From assembly GCF_029952525.1 (NCBI RefSeq), contig NZ_JASAOF010000003.1, positions 534,555 to 598,554 of the forward strand: a stretch of 64,000 bases of DNA. The letters run 5' to 3'. The notes beneath the pieces were generated by a model. The model did not search any database. It was not told the origin of the DNA and was given only the letters and a program-made list of their open reading frames with translations. This DNA comes from Saccharopolyspora ipomoeae (lineage in GTDB: Bacteria; Actinomycetota; Actinomycetes; Mycobacteriales; Pseudonocardiaceae). This document shows positions 37,117-45,792 of this stretch, in pieces. The position numbers were made by a program, and so were the translations under genes. Numbering within the stretch: position 1 is the first letter of the stretch; the number at the start of each line of letters is the position of its first letter.

Positions 37117-39927
37117 TCACGGGACGGTGAGCGGCCCGTCGGCGAGCATCTCGCGGAACTTCGGCGCGGGGATCGCGCCGGAGAAGAGCCACCCCTGGTA
37201 GGCCTCGACGCCGACACCGCGCAGCAGCCGGAACTGGGTGGCGTCCTCGACGCCTTCGGCGACGCACTGCCGGTCCATCGCGTAGGCCATGTCGACGACG
37301 GCGCGGGCGACGGCGAAGTCGGAGGCGTCGCCGCCGACTCCGGCGACGAACCGCCGGTCGACCTTGATGATCTGCGCGGGCAGGTCCTTCAGGCGCGCCA
37401 GAGACGAGTAACCGGTGCCGAAGTCGTCGACGGCGAACCGGACGCCGCGGGAGACGAGTTCGCCCATCTCGTGGCGGGTGCGGGAGGGCAGGTCGACGAG
37501 CGAGGTCTCGACGAGTTCGAGGATCACCCGGTCCCAGGCGATGCCGGTCTCGGCGACGATGTCGGCGACGGAGTCGACGAAGTCGGGGCCGCCGGGCACG
37601 AGGCCGGCGAGGTTGACCGCGATGCTGACGGGCCGGCCGTTGCGGACCGGCCAGGACGCGGCTTCGCGCAGCGCGGTGCGCAGCACCCAGCGGTCGAGTT
37701 CGCGCAGCAGGTCGCCTTGTTCGGCCACCGGCAGGAACGCGTCGGGCGAGAGCATGCCGCGTTCGGGGTGCGGCCAGCGGATCAGCGCTTCGGCGCTGAC
37801 CACGGTGCCTTCGGCGTCGACGACGGGCTGGTAGTGCAGGGCCAGGCCGTCGTTGCTGAGCGCTTCGCGCAGCTGCCCTTCGAGGTGGAGCTGGCGGTCG
37901 GCGGCGGCCATCAGCGCGGGGCTGGCGAGCGAGACCTTGCCGGTGCCGCGGCGTTTGGCCTCGAACATGGCGGCGTCGGCGAAGCGCAGCAGGTCTTCGC
38001 CGCCGGCGCCGGAGCCGTTGGGCACGGCCGCGCCGATCGAGGACGACACGCGGACCAGCTGTCCGTGCACGGGCACGGCGGTGCGCAGCAACGCGGAGAC
38101 GCGGGTGGCGAGCTGGTCGACGCCGCCGCTGGCCTCGACGTCGGAGCAGATGATGACGAATTCGTCGCCGGACAACCGGGCGGGGGTGCAGCCCTCGGGC
38201 AGGCCCCCTTCGAGGCGTCGGGCCAGGGCGACGAGCAGTTCGTCGCCCGCGTCGTGGCCGAGGGAGTCGTTGACCCGCTTGAAGTTGTCGATGTCGCAGA
38301 ACAGCACGGCGATGCCGGGTGAGTCGGCGCGTCCCAGCAGGCGGCCGAGGAGGTCCTTGACGGCGGTGCGGTTGGGCAGTCCGGTCAGGTCGTCGTGGGT
38401 GGCCTGGTACCGGAGGGCTTCGGCGGCGCGGCGGCGTTCGGTGATGTCCTGGAACACCACGAGCCAGAACTCGGTGCCGTCGTCCTGCACGGAGCTGGAG
38501 GTGTGCAGTTCGCAGTAGACGGGTTCGCCGTCGGCGCGGACCATGACGCGCTGCGGTGCGCGGCGGCGGAACCCGGAGGGCTCGTCGGGCGCGGGCAGGC
38601 TGGGATCGACCTCGTCGGGGTGGGTGATGTCGCGGATGCTGAGCCCGCGCATCTGGTCGAGCCGGTACCCGAGGAGTTCGCAGAGGGCTTCGTTGGCGTT
38701 GACGAGCCGTTCGGAGCGGTCGAACAGGCCGATGCCGACGGGGGTGATGTTGACCAGGTCGGAGAAGCGCTGGCTGGAGCGTTCCATCCGGGTGACGACG
38801 GCCCGCTGCTCGGTGACGTCCTGCGCGGTGCCGACCAGCAGGTCCCTGCCGTCGGCGTCGGCGATGCGGGTGCCGTGGATGCGCAGGATGCGGGTGCTGT
38901 CGGGGGTGCGCTGGTAGCGGTGCTCGATCTCGACCTGCTCGCCGCACTCGATGAGGGGCCGCCACGCCTGGCGCACCCATTCGCGGTCGTCGGGGTGAAC
39001 GCGGTCGAGGTAGCGGTCGAAGGTGCCGGTGCTGCTGACGGGCTGGCCGAGGATCTCGTAGAGCATGCTCGACAGCCGCATGACGTTGGTGCGCGGATCG
39101 ACTTCCCAGGTGCCGAGGCGGGCGATGCGCTGGGCGTCCTGCAGGCGGCGGCGTTCGTCGCGCAGCTGCCGTTCGAGCGCGCGGTGCTCGGTGACGTCCT
39201 GGACGGTGCCCTGCACGCGCACGATCTGCCCGGCGCGGTCGTACTCGGCGCGCCCGGTGCACAGGAAGATGCGGGTGCCGTGGAGGTTGCGGAGCTCGAC
39301 TTCGAGGAGTTCCCCTTCGCGGGCGTTGAGCACGTCGGCGTAGAACTGGGCGGCGCGGTCGCGGTCGTCGGGGTGGGTCGTGGAGATCATCGCCGTGACG
39401 TCGTCGGCGTGGTCGGCGCCGCCCGCGCCGAGGAAGTCGGCGAGCAGCGGGCTTCGGTAGATGGCGCCGGTGTCCGGGTAGTAGACCCAGCTGGCGACCT
39501 TGGCGAGGCGTTGGGCGTCGATGAGCCAGTAGCGCTCTTCGGAGTCGCGCGGGCCGCCGGGCGCCTCGGGGCCGGTTCCGGTGAGGTCGGAGACGTCGAC
39601 GAGCAGCGTGATCTGCAAGGTCTCGTCGTCGGGGTGCGGCCAGGTCTGCAGCCGCACGGGGGTGCGGCCGGAGGCGCCGACGAGCCAGGTCTCGCGGCCT
39701 TCGCGTTCGATGAGGTCGGCGAGCTTGCTGCCGACGAGTGCGCCGGGTGCGTCGTGCCCGGCCAGCGTGGCGGCCTGCGGGCTGGCTGCGACGACGAGGC
39801 CGTCTTCGGCGCTGAGCAGCGCCGGTGCGTCCGGCAGTGACAGGCCGTGCACGCGCGCCGGGGTGCCGGCCAGGCCGAGACCACCGGACGTCGGTGACAT
39901 CCGGCTCCGCTCGCTCCGCTCGGTCAA
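37117..39927 (-). CDS. PAS-GGDEF-EAL cyclic-di-GMP signalling protein
   Basis: This is a 936-residue soluble protein from TTG 39927, chosen for the AGGAGG 7 bp upstream; ATG 39900 is the main alternative. Order: several PAS/PAC modules (to about residue 500), GGDEF domain with RYQ ATHDDLTGLPNRTAVKDLL-like motif DDLTGLPNR and the active-site variant LSGDEF, then an EAL domain with SAEALIRWPHPE, AVNLAG, ELVETS, DDFGTGYSSL and KVDRRF. EAL catalytic residues look complete. No RxxD inhibitory site precedes SGDEF. It should make and/or degrade c-di-GMP in response to a PAS-sensed signal. No transmembrane segment is visible. Confidence 0.92.
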   Translation of the reverse strand: MTERSERSRMSPTSGGLGLAGTPARVHGLSLPDAPALLSAEDGLVVAASPQAATLAGHDAPGALVGSKLADLIEREGRETWLVGASGRTPVRLQTWPHPDDETLQITLLVDVSDLTGTGPEAPGGPRDSEERYWLIDAQRLAKVASWVYYPDTGAIYRSPLLADFLGAGGADHADDVTAMISTTHPDDRDRAAQFYADVLNAREGELLEVELRNLHGTRIFLCTGRAEYDRAGQIVRVQGTVQDVTEHRALERQLRDERRRLQDAQRIARLGTWEVDPRTNVMRLSSMLYEILGQPVSSTGTFDRYLDRVHPDDREWVRQAWRPLIECGEQVEIEHRYQRTPDSTRILRIHGTRIADADGRDLLVGTAQDVTEQRAVVTRMERSSQRFSDLVNITPVGIGLFDRSERLVNANEALCELLGYRLDQMRGLSIRDITHPDEVDPSLPAPDEPSGFRRRAPQRVMVRADGEPVYCELHTSSSVQDDGTEFWLVVFQDITERRRAAEALRYQATHDDLTGLPNRTAVKDLLGRLLGRADSPGIAVLFCDIDNFKRVNDSLGHDAGDELLVALARRLEGGLPEGCTPARLSGDEFVIICSDVEASGGVDQLATRVSALLRTAVPVHGQLVRVSSSIGAAVPNGSGAGGEDLLRFADAAMFEAKRRGTGKVSLASPALMAAADRQLHLEGQLREALSNDGLALHYQPVVDAEGTVVSAEALIRWPHPERGMLSPDAFLPVAEQGDLLRELDRWVLRTALREAASWPVRNGRPVSIAVNLAGLVPGGPDFVDSVADIVAETGIAWDRVILELVETSLVDLPSRTRHEMGELVSRGVRFAVDDFGTGYSSLARLKDLPAQIIKVDRRFVAGVGGDASDFAVARAVVDMAYAMDRQCVAEGVEDATQFRLLRGVGVEAYQGWLFSGAIPAPKFREMLADGPLTVP

Positions 39928-40164
39928 CTGCACCCCTCCTGCGTTGCAGCCGCGCAACGGCCGTCCACTCCGGCCCCGATGACCCATCATCGAGTGATGC
40001 GCGCCACAGCGAGTCGTATCGCAGACCCTACCGGTCCGCGCACGGCCGGTACCGCCATGGTGCCGGGACCTGAGGCCCGTTCCCTGAAGAGGTGACAGCC
40101 TTCGCCCGACATGATGACGCCGACTCACCAAAAACTTTCTGAAGTCGGTTCCGACGCCATCGAC

Positions 40165-40208
40165 GAGTGGGGCCGGGAGAGCCCTGGAGGACTCTCCCGG
40201 CCCCACTC
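40165..40208. terminator. Strong hairpin downstream of malic enzyme
   Basis: GAGTGGGGCCGGGAGAG and CTCTCCCGGCCCCACTC are a perfect 17-bp stem with a 10-bp loop. It is 55 bp past the malic-enzyme stop, before the GGDEF-EAL gene, and probably terminates the malic-enzyme transcript despite lacking a T-run. Confidence 0.75.
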
Positions 40209-40262
40209 GATGCCGGTGTAGAACCTACCGCCGACCCACCGACGGGCGACAGGGTTCGTTGA

Positions 40263-41462
40263 TCACGCGGTGGCCACACCTTCGGCACGAGCCGCCTTCG
40301 CGACCGCCGCGCTGACCTCCGGTGCGACCCTCGGGTCCAGCGGCGAGGGCACGATGTAGTCGGCGCTGAGGTCGTCGGCGGCCACGGCCGCGATGGCCTC
40401 GGCCGCGGCGACCTTCATGCCGTCGGTGATGCGCCGCGCACCCGCGTCGAGGGCTCCCTTGAAGATGCCGGGGAACGCCAGGACGTTGTTGATCTGGTTC
40501 GGGAAGTCGCTGCGCCCGGTGGCCACGACCGCCGCGTACTTGCCCGCGACCTCCGGGTGGATCTCCGGGTCGGGGTTGGACAGGGCGAAGATGATGGAGT
40601 CCGGGGCCATCGAGGCCACCTGCTCCTCGGGGACCTGCCCGATGGAGACGCCGATGAACACGTCCGCGCCGCGCATCGCCTCGGCGGGGCCGCCGCTGAT
40701 GCCGCGCGGGTTGGTGAACTCGGCCAGCTCCTGCTTGATCGGGGTGAGCCCGTCGCGGTCGGCGCTGATCACGCCGCGCGAGTCGAGCACGATGATCTCG
40801 CCGACGCCCGCGGTGTGCAGGATCTTCGCGCAGGCGACACCGGCGGCACCGGCGCCGGAGATGACCACCTTGAGCGACTCCAGCTCACGGCCGGAGACGC
40901 GGGCGGCGTTGCGCAGCGCGGCCAGCACGACCACGGCGGTGCCGTGCTGGTCGTCGTGCATGACCGGGCAGTCCAGGGCCTCGGTGACGCGGCGCTCCAG
41001 CTCGAAGCAGCGCGGCGCGGAGATGTCCTCCAGGTTCACCGCGCCGAACGAGGGGCGCAGCCGGACCAGGGTCTCCACGATCTCGTCGACGTCGTTGGTG
41101 TCCAGGACCAGCGGGATCGAGTCGAGCCCGGCGAAGGTCTTGAACAGCGCGGACTTTCCCTCCATGACCGGCAGCGAGGCCTTCGGCCCGATGTCCCCGA
41201 GACCGAGCACCGCCGACCCGTCGCTGACCACGGCGACCAGCCGCTGCGTCCAGGTGTAGCGGTCGGCCAGGGACGGATCGCTCGCGATCGCCCGGCTGAC
41301 CTGCGCCACCCCGGGGGTGTACGCGATCGACAGGTCGCGCGCGCTGTCGAGCGGGGCGGTCACCGCAGCGGTGAGTTTGCCCCCTTCGTGCGCGGCGAAG
41401 ATCTCTTCGTGGGTCAGCTCGGCACCGATTCCATTGGCGGTGCCCTCGTTCATGGTGGTCAC
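40263..41462 (-). CDS. NAD(P)-dependent malic enzyme
   Basis: This 399-residue enzyme decarboxylates L-malate to pyruvate and CO2. Motifs include SIAYTPGVAQVSRAI, GDIGPKASLPVMEGKSALFK, VMHDDQHGTAVV and the Rossmann GAGAAGVACAKIL. It is the short prokaryotic form without a phosphotransacetylase domain. GTG 41462 was preferred because AGGAGG lies 6 bp upstream; ATG 41453 is alternative. Cofactor preference cannot be read from sequence by eye. Confidence 0.94.
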   Translation of the reverse strand: MTTMNEGTANGIGAELTHEEIFAAHEGGKLTAAVTAPLDSARDLSIAYTPGVAQVSRAIASDPSLADRYTWTQRLVAVVSDGSAVLGLGDIGPKASLPVMEGKSALFKTFAGLDSIPLVLDTNDVDEIVETLVRLRPSFGAVNLEDISAPRCFELERRVTEALDCPVMHDDQHGTAVVVLAALRNAARVSGRELESLKVVISGAGAAGVACAKILHTAGVGEIIVLDSRGVISADRDGLTPIKQELAEFTNPRGISGGPAEAMRGADVFIGVSIGQVPEEQVASMAPDSIIFALSNPDPEIHPEVAGKYAAVVATGRSDFPNQINNVLAFPGIFKGALDAGARRITDGMKVAAAEAIAAVAADDLSADYIVPSPLDPRVAPEVSAAVAKAARAEGVATA

Positions 41463-41880
41463 GGCGTCCCTCCTGTTGCCATGCCTGCGGCCCGAGCACA
41501 ATTCCGAGCCGGGCGGATGCGACCTTCATCGGTCGCTTTCGACGCCGACTTTCCGGGCGTTCCGGAGAAGTGGACGTCTTATCGAAATACCGGTACCGGC
41601 CATCCTGTTCGGACAGCGGCTCGGTGGACGCTGCGGTCCGGTTAGTGTGCCAGCCCCGCGATGGCATGTCAGCGACAGGGATCACACGCTCGACCAGCAA
41701 AAAGACGAGATTTTTACGGAACATGACAGTACGCGCGTCATATTTTCCGCACACGTCAAGCAGTACGTACGTCCGGTTTGCAATTCGCGGAGTTGCGGAC
41801 CAACCGAGCCGTTTCAGAATCTGAATCGAAACTGTTCACAAAAACGCGTTCCCCCACCTCGCATTTTCCGCGATGCGATC

Positions 41881-41902
41881 GAGCACGGGAACCTTCCTGT
41901 CA
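41881..41902. repeat. Single copy of the dispersed motif
   Basis: GAGCACGGGAACCTTCC followed by TGTCA lies 50 bp upstream of the epimerase gene. The GAGCACGGGAACCTTCC variant recurs at 42560, just after the same gene. Confidence 0.85.
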
Positions 41903-41939
41903 CCGCCGCCCCGTCGCGGGAACCGACGATCACGCCTCC

Positions 41940-41945
41940 TAGGCT
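41940..41945 (+). promoter_or_regulatory. TAGGCT -10-like box of a leaderless promoter
   Basis: TAGGCT lies 6 bp before GTG 41952, without a ribosome site in between. The same hexamer occurs 7 bp before GTG 45132, 7 bp before GTG 47152 and 10 bp before ATG 35487, which supports a shared leaderless-promoter class. Confidence 0.6.
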
Positions 41946-41951
41946 CGGCCC

Positions 41952-42563
41952 GTGCAGGTACGTCGACTTGAAATCACCGGGGCGTTCGAATTCACCCCGA
42001 AGGCCTTCCCGGATCACCGGGGGCTGTTCGTCGCCCCCTTCCAGGGGGAGGCGTTCGCCGAAGCCACCGGGCACCCCATGCGCCTGGGGCAGACCAACCA
42101 CAGCGTCTCGGCCCGCGACGTCATCCGCGGCGTGCACTTCGCCGACACCCCGCCCGGCCAGGCCAAGTACGTCTACTGCCCGCAAGGCGCCCTGCTGGAC
42201 GTGATCGTCGACGTCCGCGTCGGTTCACCCACCTTCGGCCGGTGGGAGGCGATCCGCCTCGACTCCACCGAGTACCGCGCCGTCTACCTCGCCGAAGGGC
42301 TCGGGCACGCGTTCCTCGCCCTCACCGACAACACGGTGATGACCTACCTGTGCTCCACCGGCTACAACCCCTCCGGCGAGCACGGCATCAACCCGCTGGA
42401 CCCCGAGCTCGACCTCCCCTGGTCCGGTGAACTCGCCGGCGAGCCGATCCTGTCCGAGAAGGACCGCGACGCCCCGACACTCGCCGAAGCGAAGGCCGAT
42501 GGCCTGCTCCCGGACTTCGCCACCTGCCTCACCCACTACGAGTCGCTGCGCTCGGCGACGTGA
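41952..42563 (+). CDS. RmlC-like dTDP-4-keto-6-deoxyhexose 3,5-epimerase
   Basis: This is a 203-residue cupin epimerase. Family motifs are FPDHRGLFVAPF, ARDVIRGVHFADTPPGQAKY (RGVHF replaces the common RGLHYQ), DVRVGSPTFGRW and GLGHAFLALTDNTVMTYLCS. It would epimerise C3 and C5 of a dTDP-4-keto-6-deoxy sugar for rhamnose or a secondary-metabolite sugar. No rmlA, rmlB or rmlD is nearby, so it is an orphan. Its stop TGA lies within a copy of the dispersed repeat. Confidence 0.9.
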   Translation: MQVRRLEITGAFEFTPKAFPDHRGLFVAPFQGEAFAEATGHPMRLGQTNHSVSARDVIRGVHFADTPPGQAKYVYCPQGALLDVIVDVRVGSPTFGRWEAIRLDSTEYRAVYLAEGLGHAFLALTDNTVMTYLCSTGYNPSGEHGINPLDPELDLPWSGELAGEPILSEKDRDAPTLAEAKADGLLPDFATCLTHYESLRSAT

Positions 42564-42622
42564 GCACGGGAACCTTCCTGCCACCGCCGAGGTGATGACA
42601 GGAAGGTTCCCCTCCTCAGCGC
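42560..42622. repeat. Inverted pair of dispersed motifs between convergent genes
   Basis: GTGAGCACGGGAACCTTCC at 42560 and, in the opposite orientation, TGACAGGAAGGTTCCC from 42596, which continues CTCCTCAGCGC, form an inverted pair. The left copy contains the epimerase stop (42561-42563), and the right copy contains the stop of the maturation protease gene (42616-42618). It may act as a bidirectional terminator. Confidence 0.92.
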
Positions 42623-42930
42623 ACGCGCCCCGGCGACGGCCACAACCGCCACCGCACCACTCCCAGCACCTGGGCCGGACCAAGCTCGCGGGAGTCGGTG
42701 GAACCGAAACCGTTGTCGCCCTCCACGTGCCAGCCGTCGGCCTCCCGGCGGACCGCGCGCTTGACCGACAGCTGCTCGGGACGCTGCCGCCACCGCACGA
42801 GCACGACATCACCCGGCCGGGCAACATCGCCGGTCCGGAACACCACGACGTCCTGGTCCCGAAGAGTGGGAACCATCGACGGTCCGCGCACCCGCAACCG
42901 GCGCAACGGCCACGGTCCGAGTGATTTCAC
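42616..42930 (-). CDS. sodX: Nickel-type superoxide dismutase maturation protease
   Basis: This is a 104-residue signal-peptidase-like protease (S26 fold) of the SodX family. RVRGPSMVPTLRDQDVVV carries the catalytic Ser, and VKRAVRREADGWHVEGDN carries the general-base Lys. It removes the N-terminal propeptide of NiSOD so that the nickel hook His is exposed. GTG 42930 was chosen because GGAGG precedes it with 5-bp spacing. It is divergent from sodN across a 78-bp gap, where both promoters must lie. Confidence 0.93.
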   Translation of the reverse strand: MKSLGPWPLRRLRVRGPSMVPTLRDQDVVVFRTGDVARPGDVVLVRWRQRPEQLSVKRAVRREADGWHVEGDNGFGSTDSRELGPAQVLGVVRWRLWPSPGRVR

Positions 42931-43008
42931 CGGCACCTCCAGTAGGACTACGAGGATCTTCAAGAGTAGGGTCGGCCCCGTCGGAGCACTCACTGTCAGG
43001 GAGGAAAC

Positions 43009-43416
43009 ATGCGACTCCTGTCGCGCATCCTCGGCCCCCGTCTTGAGGCGACCGCGCACTGCGACCTTCCGTGCGGCGTTTACGACCCCGCGCAGGCGCG
43101 GATCGAGGCGGAGTCGGTCAAGGCGGTCCAGGAGAAGTACCAGGCCAACGAGGACCCGGAGTTCCGCACTCGTGCGATCATGATCGCCGAGCAGCGCTCC
43201 GAGTTGGTCAAGCACCACCTGTGGGTGCTGTGGACCGACTACTTCAAGCCGCCGCACTTCGAGAAGTACCCGCAGCTGCACGAGCTGGTCAACAAGGCCA
43301 CCAAGGCTGCCGGCGCCACCGGCACCAAGGGCTCGATGGACCCGGCCAAGGGCCAGGAGCTGCTGGACTACATCGCCGAGATCGACAAGATCTTCTGGGA
43401 GACCAAGAAGGGCTGA
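43009..43416 (+). CDS. sodN: Nickel superoxide dismutase
   Basis: This is a 135-residue precursor. The nickel hook HCDLPCGVYDP begins at residue 18, so SodX should cleave off the first 17 residues (MRLLSRILGPRLEATA and one more). Mature His1, Cys2 and Cys6 bind nickel. Mature length of about 118 is normal. A strong GGGAGG ribosome site precedes ATG. Transcription is nickel-dependent in Streptomyces through Nur; I do not see a clear Nur box. A perfect terminator follows. Confidence 0.97.
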   Translation: MRLLSRILGPRLEATAHCDLPCGVYDPAQARIEAESVKAVQEKYQANEDPEFRTRAIMIAEQRSELVKHHLWVLWTDYFKPPHFEKYPQLHELVNKATKAAGATGTKGSMDPAKGQELLDYIAEIDKIFWETKKG

Positions 43417-43430
43417 GTAGTCCGCCCGCT

Positions 43431-43473
43431 GAAGACGCCGACCTGCGCCTCGTCGCAGGTCGGCGTCTTTTTT
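43431..43473 (+). terminator. Rho-independent terminator of sodN
   Basis: AAGACGCCGACCTGCG and CGCAGGTCGGCGTCTT form a 16-bp stem with a short loop and a run of T residues (43467-43473). Confidence 0.97.
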
Positions 43474-43608
43474 GCGCTCCGTCCACTTTCCACACCCGAG
43501 CACGCCGACCGCGTGACCGTAGTCACAGCATCACCGAGCTGGGGTCGTGCTCCCGCGCTGATCGATACGTTCCCCGCATCTGCCGTCCGCGCACTGGGGG
43601 TTCGCTGA

Positions 43609-44559
43609 GTGGAGTGGCACAAGTGGAGCGCCGTGCTCGGCAGCCTGGTGTTCCCCACCGCGGTGGTGCTCGTGTTCGCGCTCGCGCTGTGGTCCGATCG
43701 CACGCGCGCGCTGAAGATGGCGCGGAAGTGGGGAGTTCCGGAACCCACCGACGGGCAGGTCGACGAAGTTCTCCGCTACCGGCGCGTGCGCTTGGCGTGC
43801 TACCCGGTGCTGTACGCGGTGTTCGGGATCTGGGGTCCGCTCGCGCAGAACGACCAGGGCGGCACCACCAACGGCGGAATGGCTGTGCTGCCGATGTTCC
43901 TGTGCGGGGCGGTGATCGCGGAGGTCCTCGCTCTCCACCGGGGTCGAGGACGACGATCGCGACCTGTTCGGATCCGGCTCTTCGCCCTGATCTCGCGCTG
44001 GGGAGCGGTTGTTTATGCCGCGCTCGTGCTGACGACGTTCGCGCTGGGCCTGATCGACCTGCAAGCGCAACCTCACATCACCCCGGCTCTGCTCCGCGCG
44101 GCCCGCGAGCACGGCACGGGCGATCAGCTCGGAGCCCCGATCACCGTTCCTTTCGCGGGCACCGCAGCGGTCCTGGTGCTCGTCGCCTTCGTCCTCTGGA
44201 CGGCGCAGAACCGCTCGGTGAGCTCGAACGACGAGATCGACCGCGCCCTGCGGACCCGGAGCGCGCGCGTGGCGCTCGGACTGGGCATCGCGATGCAGAT
44301 CTCGCTGCTGTCCCTGTCGACCTGGCGGATGGCTTTCGTCGCCGGGCACAGCGCCCAGGAACTCATCCCCACCGGCCCCGACACCTTCGGCCCCGATCCC
44401 GCCGCGACCGCCATCCGCGACTGGGCGCAGAACACCTACGACTCGGTCGGTTCCTGGACGTTCCTGATCTGCATCGTCGCGACCCTCACCTGGATCTACG
44501 CCGCGAACCCGCGAACAACCACGACGACCAACCTCCTGTCGAGGACATCGCGCGACTGA
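43609..44559 (+). CDS. Hypothetical polytopic membrane protein
   Basis: This is a 316-residue protein from GTG 43609, predicted to have six to seven membrane helices (about residues 5-27, 60-80, 90-107, 124-148, 180-200, 222-243 and 285-300). I do not recognise a characterised family. It lies between the sodN terminator and the histidine-rich gene. A run of four dispersed motifs follows its stop. Confidence 0.75.
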   Translation: MEWHKWSAVLGSLVFPTAVVLVFALALWSDRTRALKMARKWGVPEPTDGQVDEVLRYRRVRLACYPVLYAVFGIWGPLAQNDQGGTTNGGMAVLPMFLCGAVIAEVLALHRGRGRRSRPVRIRLFALISRWGAVVYAALVLTTFALGLIDLQAQPHITPALLRAAREHGTGDQLGAPITVPFAGTAAVLVLVAFVLWTAQNRSVSSNDEIDRALRTRSARVALGLGIAMQISLLSLSTWRMAFVAGHSAQELIPTGPDTFGPDPAATAIRDWAQNTYDSVGSWTFLICIVATLTWIYAANPRTTTTTNLLSRTSRD

Positions 44560-44567
44560 CCGGCCCG

Positions 44568-44690
44568 GTGGCAGAAAGGTTCCCGAGCACTCCCCCGAGA
44601 GCCGATGCGCGGAAGGTTCCCGTGGCCTCCGCGAGGTGATCGGGAGGTTCCCTCGCTCGCGTTCCGGTGATCGGAAGGTTCCCATGCCCC
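44568..44690. repeat. Four tandem dispersed motifs
   Basis: AAAGGTTCCC (44575), GGAAGGTTCCC (44611), GGGAGGTTCCC (44642) and GGAAGGTTCCC (44672) are all in the same orientation at spacings of about 30-38 bp. Each is preceded by a GTG/GAT-containing flank. This is the densest cluster of the motif in the window, in the gap before the histidine-rich gene. Confidence 0.9.
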
Positions 44691-44775
44691 GGTCGGGGCG
44701 CCGGTGACGACCATGCGGGCGGTCTGGGGCGGTCCTAGGGTGAGCGATATCGGACATCGACGTCTGGAGGCAGTC

Positions 44776-45072
44776 ATGACCACGGCATGCCGCGAGCACA
44801 CCGGTCACGATCACCAGCACGGTCCCGGGTGCGGGCACGTCGCCGTGCCGCACGGCGATCACGTCGACTACGCCCACGACGGGCATCTGCACGTCGATCA
44901 CGGCGGGCACTACGACGAGTGCGAGGCCGAGGGACATCACGAGCACGGTTCCCATCAGCACGTGCACGGCGAGGGGTGCGGGCACGTCGCGGTTCCGCAC
45001 GGCGATCACGTCGACTACGTCCACGACGGACACCGGCACGCCGTGCACGGGGAGCACTACGACGAGCACTGA
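44776..45072 (+). CDS. Histidine-rich putative metal-binding protein
   Basis: This is a 98-residue protein from ATG 44776 with TGGAGG upstream. Roughly a quarter of residues are His, with many Asp and Gly. It contains two imperfect repeats of about 37 residues, each with CGHVAVPHGDHVDYxHDGH and ending in HYDE. The pattern suggests loose binding of zinc, nickel or cobalt ions, as in metal-buffering proteins. It is close to sodN/sodX, so nickel storage is conceivable, but Zur-regulated zinc buffering is equally possible. No domain with defined function is visible. Confidence 0.8.
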   Translation: MTTACREHTGHDHQHGPGCGHVAVPHGDHVDYAHDGHLHVDHGGHYDECEAEGHHEHGSHQHVHGEGCGHVAVPHGDHVDYVHDGHRHAVHGEHYDEH

Positions 45073-45131
45073 CCGATGTGGACTCGGGACGTCGCCGTGC
45101 GGAACGAGCCCGGGTCCGTAGGCTGCGGTGC

Positions 45132-45719
45132 GTGGAGCAGCGCGTCTACATCCTCCGGCACGGCACCACCGAGTGGTCCCTGACCGGCCAGCACACCAGT
45201 CGCACCGACATCCCGCTCACCGCGGAGGGTGAGCTGCGCGCTCGTCAGGCGGGGCAGACCCTGACCGCGCTGCGCCCGCCCGGTCCGGTGCTGGTGCTGT
45301 GCAGTCCGCGCAAGCGGGCGCAGCGGACCGCTGATCTCGCCGGGCTCGCCGACGTGGTCACCGAACCGCTGCTGGTGGAGTGGGATTACGGCGACTACGA
45401 GGGCCTGACCACCGACCAGATCCGCGAGACCGTTCCGGATTGGACGGTGTGGAGCCACCCCTGCCCCGGCGGTGAGACCGCGTCCAACGTCGCCACCCGC
45501 GCCGACGACCTCCTGACTCGGGTGCGCGGGGCGGGAACCGACGTGGTGCTGGTCGGCCACGGGCACTTCAGCCGCTGCCTGATCGCGCGCTGGCTGAACC
45601 TGCCGATCGCCGCGGGCGTGCACTTCGCGCTGGACCCCGCGGCCGTCACGGTCCTCGGCGACGATCGGGGCGCCCCGCAGATCCAGCGCGCCAACGTCCC
45701 CGCCTGGCAGCACGGCTGA
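45132..45719 (+). CDS. Histidine phosphatase family protein (phosphoglycerate-mutase-like)
   Basis: This is a 195-residue enzyme with the catalytic LRHGTTEWSLTGQHTSRTD (RHG at residues 9-11), CSPRKRAQRTADLAG and LVGHGHFSRCLIARWL, the second catalytic His. It belongs to the SixA/acid-phosphatase-like branch. The start GTG follows TAGGCT by 7 bp without a ribosome site, suggesting leaderless translation. Substrate unknown. Confidence 0.9.
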   Translation: MEQRVYILRHGTTEWSLTGQHTSRTDIPLTAEGELRARQAGQTLTALRPPGPVLVLCSPRKRAQRTADLAGLADVVTEPLLVEWDYGDYEGLTTDQIRETVPDWTVWSHPCPGGETASNVATRADDLLTRVRGAGTDVVLVGHGHFSRCLIARWLNLPIAAGVHFALDPAAVTVLGDDRGAPQIQRANVPAWQHG

Positions 45720-45792
45720 GACCTGCCTCGACCCCCGCGCGCACGGCTGCGCAGAATGGACCGGCAGGAACCGAGTCGGTCGTGGAGGTCGG

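Larger units (their letters stand above)
41463..41951. other. 489-bp intergenic stretch upstream of malic enzyme and the epimerase
   Basis: This is a divergent region with no supportable gene. The part from about 41570 to 41880 is visibly less GC-rich than the window and contains ATTTTTACGGAACATGACAGT and similar AT-rich words in shorter form. A copy of the dispersed motif is at 41881-41902. TAGGCT at 41940-41945, 6 bp before GTG 41952, is a likely -10 box for a leaderless epimerase mRNA. Confidence 0.5.

Noticed and set aside
44568..44690. Four tandem motifs considered as a CRISPR-like array
   Set aside because: Repeats are too short and variable, spacers are short (about 15 bp) and no cas genes are near.
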